Source: an uncultured Clostridia bacterium
GTDB lineage: Bacteria > Bacillota > Clostridia > Oscillospirales > CAG-272
Reading direction: 5' to 3'
Assembly: GCA_947624945.1 (NCBI GenBank)
Contig: CANQMJ010000002.1
Location: 1 to 37,040, forward strand
Length of the DNA stretch: 37,040 nt
Shown: positions 16,546 to 23,895 of the stretch, piece after piece
Layout of the letters: each line of letters opens with the position of its first letter
How positions within the stretch are numbered: position 1 is the stretch's first letter
Made by a program: the position numbers and the translations under genes
Notes under the pieces: generated by a model
The model's input: only the letters and a program-made list of their open reading frames with translations
What the model was told of the DNA's origin: nothing
Databases searched by the model: none

Positions 16546-16594
16546 AACACTGCACGCAGTTGTTCTCATACATCTCCGTGCGGTGTTTTGTTTT
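16546..16594 (+). terminator. Terminator after the serS-MORN unit
   Basis: AACACTGCACG pairs with CGTGCGGTGTT (one G-U pair) across a loop of about 20 nt and is followed by TTGTTTT. It lies 66 nt after the MORN gene stop. Confidence 0.7.
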
Positions 16595-16609
16595 ACAGTT
16601 ATATAAGAT

Positions 16610-17060
16610 TTTTCGCGAAGCGAAAACCGCCGCCGTCCAAATGAGGGCAACGAGCCGTCAGGCTTTCAAGTGAACACTACGCGCACCGTGCTCGTGCGAT
16701 GTGCGGCGCGACACGGCTGGACGCAGACACGACGTTTGGACGGCGATATCGCCGTGCCGCGAGGGAGCTGTTCGCAGGAAATGATAACGCGGTCTGCGCC
16801 CTGATCATATTTTGCCGCAGACTGGATAACATCGACGCCACACGGGAGCCTCTTTCGGGTTCGACAAGGGGGACTTTCTTGCGAGAAAGTCCCCCTTGTC
16901 AAAAACCTATTCAAAGGTGTGAAAGACGTCACCACGTCTTATGTGCAAAGGTAGCTGCCGGTGGGGGCAGACGGCATAAACATCCGCGGTGAGCGGCAGT
17001 TCGCAGCTAACGCTACGACCTGCGACACGTTTTCGCTACGCGAAAAGTGTGGGAGAACCC
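16610..17060 (-). repeat. L element, copy B
   Basis: The 16481-17431 stretch holds no supported protein gene. From about 16612 to 17060 it is an L element in the orientation opposite to copies A and D: GAGGGAGCTGTTCGCAGGAA, CCGCAGACTGGATAACATCG, CACACGGGAGCCTCTTTCGG, a hairpin GACAAGGGGGACTTTCTTGC with its complement (16861-16903), GTGTGAAAGACGTCACCACG, GCGGTGAGCGGCAGTTCGCA and a terminal palindrome near 17030-17053. It aligns over its full length with copy D. Confidence 0.8.
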
Positions 17061-17126
17061 AGTTATGGGTGCGGTATGTCACTGACGCGAAAAGTAAAAA
17101 ATAATACTTAATTTTGTGAAATGCAC

Positions 17127-17155
17127 TTGACATACTGCAATTTTTGTGGTATAAT
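17127..17155 (+). promoter_or_regulatory. Perfect consensus promoter upstream of rpmH
   Basis: TTGACA (17127-17132), 17 bp, TATAAT (17150-17155), with TTTTTGTGG just before the -10. The segment from CACTTGACA through TATAATATAGGCAGTT recurs almost unchanged at 34539-34580. A second promoter for rpmH lies 200 bp further down, so this one probably makes a separate leader or small RNA. Confidence 0.85.
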
Positions 17156-17161
17156 ATAGGC

Positions 17162-17275
17162 AGTTGATAAGATATGGTGTATGAAAGTTCATTCCGTAGA
17201 TGTGGCGGCGAATAAGGCGGCGCGCGGCACATCTGCCGGAACGGTGCATTTGTTGCCGCGCCGTGTTTCTTTTCA
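17162..17275 (+). ncRNA. Candidate small RNA or attenuated leader upstream of rpmH
   Basis: It lies directly after a perfect promoter and ends in an apparent terminator: GCGCGGCA (about 17221-17228) pairs exactly with TGCCGCGC (about 17252-17259) and is followed by a T-rich tract (GTTTCTTTTC). Inside, AGATGTG (about 17197-17203) pairs exactly with CACATCT (about 17227-17233), a stem that touches the 5' arm of the terminator, so the two may compete. No known RNA family is recognised. An ORF through this region is not credible as a protein. Confidence 0.4.
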
Positions 17276-17327
17276 TTCTTTTCGCAAAAGAATCTCCCCC
17301 AAAATCCGAGGATTTTCAAAAATCCCC

Positions 17328-17357
17328 TTGACAAGTAAATTTCTTTCAGTATATAAT
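17328..17357 (+). promoter_or_regulatory. Promoter of rpmH
   Basis: TTGACA at 17328-17333, an 18 bp spacer, TATAAT at 17352-17357. It is 75 bp upstream of the rpmH start. Confidence 0.8.
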
Positions 17358-17431
17358 AGAACCCGTGTTATGATGTGCTCCGCATACCGGGATGTTATAG
17401 CTCCGCATTAAAGCAGAGGAGGTGCCTACAC

Positions 17432-17566
17432 GTGAAGAGAACTTATCAGCCGAAAAAGCTCCAGAGACAGAAGGAGCACGGTTTCATGAAGAGAATGAAG
17501 ACCGCAAACGGACGCAAGGTCTTGAAGAGAAGACGCGATAAAGGCAGAGCTCGCCTCTCTTACTGA
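17432..17566 (+). CDS. rpmH: 50S ribosomal protein L34
   Basis: L34 (bL34) is a 44-residue, very basic protein of the large subunit. The sequence KRTYQPKKLQRQKEHGFMKR through GRKVLKRRRDKGRARLSY is diagnostic. The start is GTG 17432, fixed by the conserved KRTYQP N-terminus and by a strong Shine-Dalgarno AGAGGAGGTG at 17415-17424; in-frame ATG codons further upstream would add an unrelated leader. Head of the rpmH-rnpA-yidD-yidC-jag cluster. A terminator directly after it would let L34 be made in excess over the downstream genes. Confidence 0.97.
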   Translation: MKRTYQPKKLQRQKEHGFMKRMKTANGRKVLKRRRDKGRARLSY

Positions 17567-17578
17567 TCTATCCGAATT

Positions 17579-17631
17579 AAAGACCCGCCGTCGTCGGTGG
17601 CAACGAAGCTGCCGAGCCTCGGGGGGTTTTT
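17579..17631 (+). terminator. Partial terminator between rpmH and rnpA
   Basis: AAAGACCCGCCG pairs with CGGGGGGTTTTT (one mismatch, one wobble) around an inner GGCA/TGCC stem, ending in five T. Probably an attenuating terminator that sets the rpmH to rnpA ratio, because rnpA shows no clear promoter of its own. Confidence 0.65.
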
Positions 17632-17698
17632 AGTATTCAGTCAAAAAACCGCAATTTTTTACAAAGCATAACGACATTCGACAAAATCAAAACGGGCT

Positions 17699-18145
17699 AT
17701 GAAAATACAAACGGTATGTGACAACAGAATTTTCGGACGCGCGTACAGGAAAGGAAAAAAACGCGCCGGACGCTATATCGTCGTCTATGTCATAAAGGGA
17801 CGCGGCAAATGCTGCCGTCTCGGAATTACGGTGACGAAGGAACGGGGCAGTGCAGTCGTAAGAAACCGCATAAAGCGCATTATCCGCGCCGCGTGGCGCG
17901 ATGTGGCAGTGCGCTGCACGCTGACGGAAGGCTGCGACGTCATCGTCGTGGCGAGAGACGCCGCCGCAGACGCTAAATCGACAGAGATAGCACCCGAGCT
18001 TGAGGACATGCTCGTCGTCCTCGGCGCCGCGGAAAAGAAAACGGAACCGGAACCGAACGAAACAGCTGAGGATGCGGAAGATAAAACCGCATTGACAACA
18101 ACTATACCTGCTCCGACGGCATCATTGTCCGTAGAAAATGATTAG
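17699..18145 (+). CDS. rnpA: Ribonuclease P protein component
   Basis: RnpA is the protein subunit of RNase P, which with the catalytic RNA trims tRNA 5' leaders. The core is residues 1-110: IFGRAYRKGKKRAGRYIVVY and the RNR signature AVVRNRIKRIIRAAWR near 57-72. At 148 residues it is longer than the usual 110-125 because of an acidic, threonine-rich tail (about 112-148) of low complexity; that tail is odd and unlikely to be catalytic. The ATG has only a weak Shine-Dalgarno (CGGG). The gene overlaps yidD by 8 bp. RNase P RNA itself is not in the window. Confidence 0.95.
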   Translation: MKIQTVCDNRIFGRAYRKGKKRAGRYIVVYVIKGRGKCCRLGITVTKERGSAVVRNRIKRIIRAAWRDVAVRCTLTEGCDVIVVARDAAADAKSTEIAPELEDMLVVLGAAEKKTEPEPNETAEDAEDKTALTTTIPAPTASLSVEND

Positions 18146-18383
18146 CCGCGCGCTCATCGCCATAGTCCGCCTGTATCAGCGCTTCATATCGCCGCTCAAA
18201 CGCGCGCCGACATGCCGCTTTACGCCGACATGCTCGCAGTACGCGATAGAGGCGATAGAGGAGTGGGGGCCGTTTATCGGCGTCATGCTCGCGATGTGGC
18301 GCGTTTTGAGGTGCAATCCGTTCTGCCGCGGGGGCTTCGACCCCGTGCCGAAGCGGTACAAAAGGCGGCGACGCAAAAACTGA
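18138..18383 (+). CDS. yidD: Membrane protein insertion efficiency factor YidD
   Basis: An 81-residue, basic, membrane-associated protein that assists YidC-dependent insertion. The family signature is complete: RLYQRFISPLKRAPTCRFTP, TCSQYAIEAIEEWG and RCNPFCRGGFDPVP with its conserved cysteines. It starts inside the end of rnpA (8 bp overlap), implying translational coupling, and lies 95 bp before yidC. The C-terminal KRRRRKN tail is typical. Confidence 0.96.
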   Translation: MISRALIAIVRLYQRFISPLKRAPTCRFTPTCSQYAIEAIEEWGPFIGVMLAMWRVLRCNPFCRGGFDPVPKRYKRRRRKN

Positions 18384-18478
18384 CGCATAACACAGGAAAG
18401 TGATCGTTCCATTACCGCGCGGAGCTCGGTCGACCGTGCGGACAGAATCGAAAATGACCGGGAAAAACAATTTACGAT

Positions 18479-19864
18479 ATGGAAAAAAAGAAAAACAAGC
18501 TCACGACACGCATGTGCCTCCTGATCGCGACGGCGGCGGCGCTCATATTTACGCTCGCGGTGCCGATAGCAGCGGAGACCGAGGCGCCGGCATCCGACAG
18601 CGTAAGCGTTGACACGTCGTATGTCGATACTGACGGCGCGTCCGTCACGACATCGGAATTTGAAAGCGTCGTCGCGGAGCTCGACAAGACGTACGAAACC
18701 GACGCAAACGGCGACTATGTTTTCGAGTCCGCATCGGGCGGCTTCCGCATACAGGACATATTGCTCGTGCCGATGGGATTCATCATCCGCATCTGCTATG
18801 CGGTGACGCACAACTACGCGGCGGCTCTGTTTTTGTTCGCGCTCGTGATGCAGCTCATACTGTTCCCGCTCGGCATCAAGCAGCAGAAGAACATGAACAA
18901 GCAGGCGTCGCTCCGTCCGAAGGAAAACGCGATACGCAAGAAGTACGCGGGAAGAACGGACGCGGTAACGCAGAAGAAGATCAACGACGAGATAATGGCG
19001 CTCTATCAGCAGGAGAACTTCAATCCCGCGAGCGGGTGCCTGCCGCTTCTCATACAACTCCCGATAATATTCGCGCTGTTCGCCGTCGTAAGGCAGCCGC
19101 TGACGTATATAACGCGTCTGTCGTCGGGCGTTATCGCCGCGCTCAAAGCGCAGGTGTCGGCGCTTCTCGGCGCCGGCAACATGACGGTCGGCTATGAGGA
19201 GATAAACGTTATATCCTACTTAAAGGAGCACGGCACCGCCGCGCTTCACGGAATGGGAGGCGCAGTCTCGCCCGAGACTATCGAGGCGATGCCGTCGTTT
19301 AAGATGTTTGGCGGCGCATTCGACCTGTCCGTTCTGCCGTCGTCGAAGATATGGAGCATATACCTGCTCGTGCCGATACTGACATTCATATTCATGTACG
19401 GCTCGATGAAGTTGACGCGCAAATTCACGTATCAGTCGCAGGCGATGCAGGACCAGCAGTCGGCGGCGTCGATGAAGATAATGGATCTCGTCTCGCCGGT
19501 GATGTGTACGTATTTTGCGTTCGTGGTCCCGTCCGCGATAGGCATTTACTGGATGTACCGCAACATTCTCGCATTCGTGCAGCAGTTCGTACTGTCGAAG
19601 CTTTATCCGACGCCGAAGTTCACGGAGGAGGAGCTGAAGGAAGCGGAGCGCGAATATATGGGCAAGTCGAAGAAGCCGTCCGGCTCGGGGACGAAAACGG
19701 AACGCGACCCGAATAAGCCGAAGCCGCGTTCGCTTCACAGGATAGATTTCGACGACGATGACGACGATAACGGCGGAGAGTCGTCAAAGCCTGCGCTTGC
19801 GGAGCCGAAAGAAAAGGGCGACTCACCGATAGATTCGGCGCCGCTAAAAAAAGACGATAAATAA
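18479..19864 (+). CDS. yidC: YidC/Oxa1-family membrane protein insertase
   Basis: Inserts and folds membrane proteins, with Sec or alone. The 461 residues have an N-terminal hydrophobic helix (about 13-33), an extracytoplasmic acidic linker (34-90), then the five-helix insertase core: helix near 95-125 (LVPMGFIIRICYAVTHNYAA), a cytoplasmic coiled hairpin (about 137-175, IKQQKNMNKQASLRPKENAI), GCLPLLIQLPIIFALFAVVR, and two helices near 300-365. A basic and acidic cytoplasmic tail follows (about 385-461, with a run of aspartates), as in other Gram-positive YidC proteins. The extra 80-residue segment between core helices (about 205-285, with a conserved-looking DLSVLPSSKIW) is longer than in Bacillus SpoIIIJ and is seen in Clostridia. 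Between yidD and jag on the same strand. Confidence 0.96.
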   Translation: MEKKKNKLTTRMCLLIATAAALIFTLAVPIAAETEAPASDSVSVDTSYVDTDGASVTTSEFESVVAELDKTYETDANGDYVFESASGGFRIQDILLVPMGFIIRICYAVTHNYAAALFLFALVMQLILFPLGIKQQKNMNKQASLRPKENAIRKKYAGRTDAVTQKKINDEIMALYQQENFNPASGCLPLLIQLPIIFALFAVVRQPLTYITRLSSGVIAALKAQVSALLGAGNMTVGYEEINVISYLKEHGTAALHGMGGAVSPETIEAMPSFKMFGGAFDLSVLPSSKIWSIYLLVPILTFIFMYGSMKLTRKFTYQSQAMQDQQSAASMKIMDLVSPVMCTYFAFVVPSAIGIYWMYRNILAFVQQFVLSKLYPTPKFTEEELKEAEREYMGKSKKPSGSGTKTERDPNKPKPRSLHRIDFDDDDDDNGGESSKPALAEPKEKGDSPIDSAPLKKDDK

Positions 19865-19888
19865 AAGAGGACAACGGAGAAAACGGAG

Positions 19889-20530
19889 ATGAAAAAAGAG
19901 ATAACAGCGACCGGAAAGACGGTCGACGAAGCTCTCGCATCGGCAAAGCAGACGATCGGCGCCGACGTTGAGGGCATAGAGTATGAGATATTGGAGCTGC
20001 CGAAAAAGGGACTTTTAGGCATAGGCAGCGCGCCTGCGGTCATTAAAGTGACGTACACGGTGCCGGACCCGAATCCTGCGAAGGTATTCCTCGAGTCGCT
20101 GCTCGGCACGCTCGGCATAAATGCTGACGTAACTGTCTCCGATGGTGAAGAGGGCGAGATGTGCCTCGACATCGAGGGAGAGGGCACGGGAATGCTGATC
20201 GGGCATCACGGCGAAACGCTCGACGCTTTGCAGTATCTGACGAGTCTTGCGAACACGCGCGGCGCCGACGAGGAAAACAGAAAGCGCCGTGTTACCGTCG
20301 ACATCGGCGGCTACCGCGAGAAGCGCGCGGAGACGCTGCGCACGCTGGCAAGACGCATGTCGGCGCGCGTGCTCAAATATAAGAGGAGCGTAACGCTCGA
20401 GCCGATGAATCCCTACGAGCGCCGCATTATACATTCCGAGGTGCAGAACATAGAGGGCGTCACCACCCACTCCATCGGCACCGATACAGACCGCCGCATC
20501 GTGATCTCTCTCGACCGCGGCGAGCAGTGA
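19889..20530 (+). CDS. jag: RNA-binding protein Jag (KhpB)
   Basis: A 213-residue single-stranded nucleic acid binding protein linked to cell elongation and envelope regulation in Gram-positives, where it partners KhpA. Domains in order: Jag N-terminal domain (1-52, KGLLGIGSAPAVIKV), KH domain with the GxxG loop IGHHGET (104-110), and R3H domain (about 150-213) ending in TDTDRRIVISLDR. ATG 19889 follows GGAG at 19883-19886. Last gene of the rpmH cluster; downstream is a large palindrome facing the convergent mnmE. Confidence 0.96.
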   Translation: MKKEITATGKTVDEALASAKQTIGADVEGIEYEILELPKKGLLGIGSAPAVIKVTYTVPDPNPAKVFLESLLGTLGINADVTVSDGEEGEMCLDIEGEGTGMLIGHHGETLDALQYLTSLANTRGADEENRKRRVTVDIGGYREKRAETLRTLARRMSARVLKYKRSVTLEPMNPYERRIIHSEVQNIEGVTTHSIGTDTDRRIVISLDRGEQ

Positions 20531-20550
20531 GATTGAATTTTATATTATAT

Positions 20551-20627
20551 GCAGGGAGAGAGGAAAACTTCTTATAAGAAGTTTTCCTCTCTCCCTGCAC
20601 CCTCTTTCTTTTCAAGAATTTTTATGA
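20551..20627 (-). repeat. HP element with a 48-nt perfect palindrome between jag and mnmE
   Basis: From 20551 to 20598 the sequence is a perfect palindrome: GCAGGGAGAGAGGAAAACTT, then CTTATAAG at the centre, then the exact mirror. It is followed on the plus strand by CACCCTC and the arm TTCAAGAATTTTTATGA, the minus-oriented HP signature. Sited between convergent genes, it could stop transcription from both sides and, with no spacer at its centre, could extrude as a cruciform. The rest of 20628-20719 shows nothing further. Confidence 0.85.
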
Positions 20628-20719
20628 TTTTTTCTTTTTGATGAGCGGAGGGCAAAATCTTTTACAGGATGGTTTGGGAACCCGCTTTTCTGAAAGAAAA
20701 GGGGGTCCCCATAAACAGT

Positions 20720-22105
20720 TTATTTACCCACGCAGAATTTGCCGAAGATCTCGCCCAAGACCTCGTCGGTGACGCTTTTGCCCGACAGCGTATATAGCGC
20801 GTCGAGCGCGTCGTTCAAGTCCGACGTGACGATGTCCCACATCATGCCGCCCGTGAGAGCGGAAACGGCGCGTTCGAGAGCGCTGTCGGCAGATGCGAGC
20901 GCCTCATTTTGGCGCGCGTGGAGCACGACGGCATCGTGACCGAGTCTGATATCGCCGTCGGTGAATGCGTGCTCTATTGCGGACACGAGCGCATCAAAGC
21001 CTCCGTCCCCGCGTCCGCGTATGAGCGACGTCGTTATTGGCAGCGCGTCGCGCTCCCTTGCGAGCGCGGTATATTCGTTTATATAGACCGCGTCGTCGCG
21101 GTCGATTTTGTTTATGACGGCGATTTTGACAGGCGCTGTGAGCGACATGACCTCGCCGTCCTCGCTCGAGAGCGGCACTGTCGAATCATGCACCGTTATC
21201 AAAAGCTCCGCTTTAGAGGCGCTTTTTTTTGCGCGCTCGACGCCGACAGCCTCGATCTCGTCGCCGGGAGTACGGATGCCGGCAGTATCGGAGAGGCGAA
21301 GGAGCACACGGCCCGCCGTCACCGATGCGGTGAGCGTATCGCGCGTCGTACCCGCGACGGGGGTGACTATAGCGGCGTCCTCGCCTACGAAGAGATTGTA
21401 AAGCGTGCTCTTTCCCGCGTTCGGTCGTCCGCATATGACGGCGTCTACGCCGTCCATGACGGCGCGTCCCGTGCGGTACGTGGACAAGAGCGATTTTGTA
21501 CGCACCGAAAGCGCACGGCACGCATCGAGAGCCTCGTCTCGGTCGATGTCGGCGAGGTCCTCCTCGGGATAGTCTATCTTAACATTTATGCGGGCAAGCA
21601 GAGACACTATTTCCCCGGAAATAGCGTCTACGTCGCGGGACAAAAGCGACATGGCGTCTCCGGCCGTGGCGCGGAGCTGCGCGCGCGTGGCCGCGTGTAT
21701 GAGGTCACCGACGCTCTCCGCCTCCGACAGCGTGAGCTTGCCGGACGTGAAGGCGCGACGTGTGAACTCGCCGGGCTCGGCGAGTCTTGCGCCCGCGTGA
21801 AGGACTGCGGTCAAAACCTCCTCCGTGACGAGGGCGCCGCCGTGGCAGCTTATCTCGACGGTGTCCTCGCCCGTGTACGAGTGCGGCGCGTAAAACACCG
21901 TGGCGACACATTTATCGACGGTATTGCCGTCGCTGTCGACGATATTGCCGACGCGGGCGTGTGCGTGCTCGGTCTCGCACAGGCGCTTGACGCGCGTCAC
22001 AAACACGCGGTCGGCAACGTCGACAGCGTCCGTGCCCGATATTCTTATTACCGCGATGCCGCCCGTCCCTCTCGGCGTCGAAATCGCGGCGATAGTGTCT
22101 GTCAT
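20720..22105 (-). CDS. mnmE: tRNA modification GTPase MnmE
   Basis: MnmE works with MnmG to add carboxymethylaminomethyl (or related) groups to U34 of certain tRNAs, using a methylene-tetrahydrofolate-derived group and GTP. The 461 residues show the N-terminal folate-binding domain (SCHGG, then EPGEFTRRAFTSGKLTLSEA), the helical domain, the inserted G domain with P-loop GRPNAGKST (226-234), GTTRDT and DTAGI, and the C-terminal CVGK with the essential Cys458. The partner mnmG, normally next to it, is not in the window, and the gene runs opposite to jag, unlike the usual same-strand order. It has its own promoter (22229-22257), divergent from dnaA. Confidence 0.98.
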   Translation of the reverse strand: MTDTIAAISTPRGTGGIAVIRISGTDAVDVADRVFVTRVKRLCETEHAHARVGNIVDSDGNTVDKCVATVFYAPHSYTGEDTVEISCHGGALVTEEVLTAVLHAGARLAEPGEFTRRAFTSGKLTLSEAESVGDLIHAATRAQLRATAGDAMSLLSRDVDAISGEIVSLLARINVKIDYPEEDLADIDRDEALDACRALSVRTKSLLSTYRTGRAVMDGVDAVICGRPNAGKSTLYNLFVGEDAAIVTPVAGTTRDTLTASVTAGRVLLRLSDTAGIRTPGDEIEAVGVERAKKSASKAELLITVHDSTVPLSSEDGEVMSLTAPVKIAVINKIDRDDAVYINEYTALARERDALPITTSLIRGRGDGGFDALVSAIEHAFTDGDIRLGHDAVVLHARQNEALASADSALERAVSALTGGMMWDIVTSDLNDALDALYTLSGKSVTDEVLGEIFGKFCVGK

Positions 22106-22126
22106 TTTGGGTAGTTTATGGGTGGT

Positions 22127-22202
22127 GGGGGGAGGACCCTTTTTCTTATAAGAAAAAAGGTCCTCCCCCCACGCCCCCCTCTCCTATAAAGAATTTTTAT
22201 GA
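22127..22202 (-). repeat. HP hairpin element in the mnmE leader
   Basis: On the minus strand: arm ATAAAAATTCTTTA, purine tract TAGGAGAGGGGGGC, then a stem occupying about 22127-22170 (six G plus AGGACC, paired with its complement, one bulge, CTTATAAG centre). It ends about 21 nt before the mnmE ATG, with no Shine-Dalgarno in between. Confidence 0.85.
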
Positions 22203-22228
22203 CTTCTTTTGTTTTTGTCGGTATCAAT

Positions 22229-22257
22229 ATAATATCGCGAACGGGGAGATGTGTCAA
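22229..22257 (-). promoter_or_regulatory. Promoter of mnmE
   Basis: On the minus strand TTGACA (22252-22257), 17 bp, TATTAT (22229-22234). The leader includes the HP hairpin. Confidence 0.75.
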
Positions 22258-22367
22258 GTATCAGGAAAGATTAAGTGAAAATTACACAGACGGAAAAATT
22301 TTGAAACGGAGTTTGCTTTACTATGAAAGTTTTCGCTTGCTTAAAGCAACTTTATATATAATACCTC

Positions 22368-22396
22368 TTGAAAAAAAGTCGGATTTGTGGTACAAT
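22368..22396 (+). promoter_or_regulatory. Promoter of dnaA
   Basis: TTGAAA (22368-22373), 17 bp, TACAAT (22391-22396), with TTTGTGG before the -10. About 30 nt of leader remain before ATG 22433. The 22106-22432 gap otherwise holds the mnmE leader hairpin and promoter; I see no DnaA box in it. Confidence 0.8.
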
Positions 22397-22432
22397 GTAG
22401 GGTAGCAATATAATGGTGAAAAACGGGAAAAA

Positions 22433-23812
22433 ATGTTTCAGAACGAGATTGATAACATATGGAATGCGGTAAAGGAGGAGCTGAAAAAGCGATTCGCGCC
22501 GTCCGCGTATGACTTGTGGGTCCCGGTCTTAAAGCTGATAACGATAGACGATGACAAAGCAGTTTTGACATGCGACAGCGAATTCAAGCTCGGGATAATA
22601 AAGAACCGGCACATAAACAAAATAGAGGACGCGTTTGAAGCCGTGCTCGGTTACCGCGTCGAACTGGACATATCCGCAACCGAGACGGAAACGAAGCCGA
22701 AAGATGAAGTAAGCATAGCGGCGAAAGATACGGCGTCGCTCGCAAACGTCAAAAACGTCCGCGACATCGACCTTGACGACGTAAAGACCGACAACTTCCT
22801 CTACCACGCCGAATACACGTTCGACAACTTCATCGTCGGCGGGTCGAACAAGTTCGCGCACGCGGCATGCGTCGCGGTAGCGAAGGACCCGGGCGAATCA
22901 TATAATCCCCTTTTCATATACGGACCGAGCGGACTCGGCAAGACGCATCTGATGTACGCGGTCACGAACGAGATATGGCGGCGCAATCCGAAAATATCGC
23001 TCGTATACGTCAAGGGCGAGCAGTTCACGAACGAGCTCATCGAGGCGATATCGACAAAGAGCACGTCGTCGTTCAGGGAAAAATACAGAAACACCGACGT
23101 GCTCCTCATCGACGACGTGCAGTTCATAGGCGGCAAAGAGTCGACGCAGGAGGAAATGTTCCACACCTTCAACGCACTTTACGAGAATCACAAGCAGATA
23201 ATCCTCACCTCCGACCGTCCGCCGAAGGAGATAAAGGTCCTCGAGGACAGACTCAAAACGAGATTCGAGTGGGGACTTCTTGCCGATATACAGCCGCCGG
23301 ACCTCGAGCTTCGGTCGGCAATAATAAAGAAAAAGAGCGAGGCGATGGGACTCGAGCTGTCGCCGGAGGTGATAGCGTATCTCGCCGACAGGCTCAAGAG
23401 CAACATACGCCAGATAGAGGGCGCGCTGAAACGGCTCAAGGCGATGTCGTATCTGTCGGGTACGAAAATTACCGTCGACGTCGCGGCGCGGAGCCTCTCC
23501 GACATCGTATCCGAAGAAATACCGCTCTCATCGAAGATATCGAGGGTGATAGGCGAGGTATCGAGCAAGTACGGATTCGAGGAGGCAGACCTCAGAGGCA
23601 AAAAACGGACGCAGGAGCTCGCATGGGCGCGTCACGTCGCGATATATATACTGCGCGAACGCACAGACATGTCGTGGTCGGCGATAGGGGCCGAGTTCGG
23701 ACGCGACCACTCGACGATAATGGCGTCGTATAAGATAGTGGCGGACGAGATAGAGTCGAACCCGTCGTTCGCGGTCGAAATGAACGAGCTACTCAACGAC
23801 GTCGATATTTGA
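22433..23812 (+). CDS. dnaA: Chromosomal replication initiator DnaA
   Basis: DnaA-ATP binds DnaA boxes and opens the origin. The 459 residues have domain I (1-80, FAPSAYDLWV, helicase and partner contact), a short charged linker (81-120), domain III AAA+ ATPase with Walker A GPSGLGKT (164-171), LLIDDVQFI (Walker B) and the single-strand-binding initiator helices, and domain IV with the DnaA signature FGRDHSTI (421-428). ATG 22433 opens MFQNEIDNIWNAV, the usual N-terminus; its Shine-Dalgarno is weak (ACGGGA). Preceded by a promoter at 22368-22396, followed by oriC and dnaN. Confidence 0.98.
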   Translation: MFQNEIDNIWNAVKEELKKRFAPSAYDLWVPVLKLITIDDDKAVLTCDSEFKLGIIKNRHINKIEDAFEAVLGYRVELDISATETETKPKDEVSIAAKDTASLANVKNVRDIDLDDVKTDNFLYHAEYTFDNFIVGGSNKFAHAACVAVAKDPGESYNPLFIYGPSGLGKTHLMYAVTNEIWRRNPKISLVYVKGEQFTNELIEAISTKSTSSFREKYRNTDVLLIDDVQFIGGKESTQEEMFHTFNALYENHKQIILTSDRPPKEIKVLEDRLKTRFEWGLLADIQPPDLELRSAIIKKKSEAMGLELSPEVIAYLADRLKSNIRQIEGALKRLKAMSYLSGTKITVDVAARSLSDIVSEEIPLSSKISRVIGEVSSKYGFEEADLRGKKRTQELAWARHVAIYILRERTDMSWSAIGAEFGRDHSTIMASYKIVADEIESNPSFAVEMNELLNDVDI

Positions 23813-23895
23813 CGCGATATAGGATCAAATCCGTATCATTTTGCGCCGTTTTGCCATATAATGTAAAATATTACAGATAAATTCATATCGGCGGG

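Noticed and set aside
16666..16935. Small frame starting MVTSFTP inside L copy B (minus) and its counterpart at 34717-34977 in copy D
   Set aside because: The shared first 40 residues are a by-product of the repeat; an indel puts the rest in different frames, and copy A has lost the frame. No Shine-Dalgarno.
17181..17411. 76-residue frame upstream of rpmH
   Set aside because: It crosses a terminator-like stem and the rpmH promoter; no protein features.
22199..22405. 68-residue frame upstream of dnaA
   Set aside because: It covers the mnmE and dnaA promoters on both strands and has no Shine-Dalgarno.
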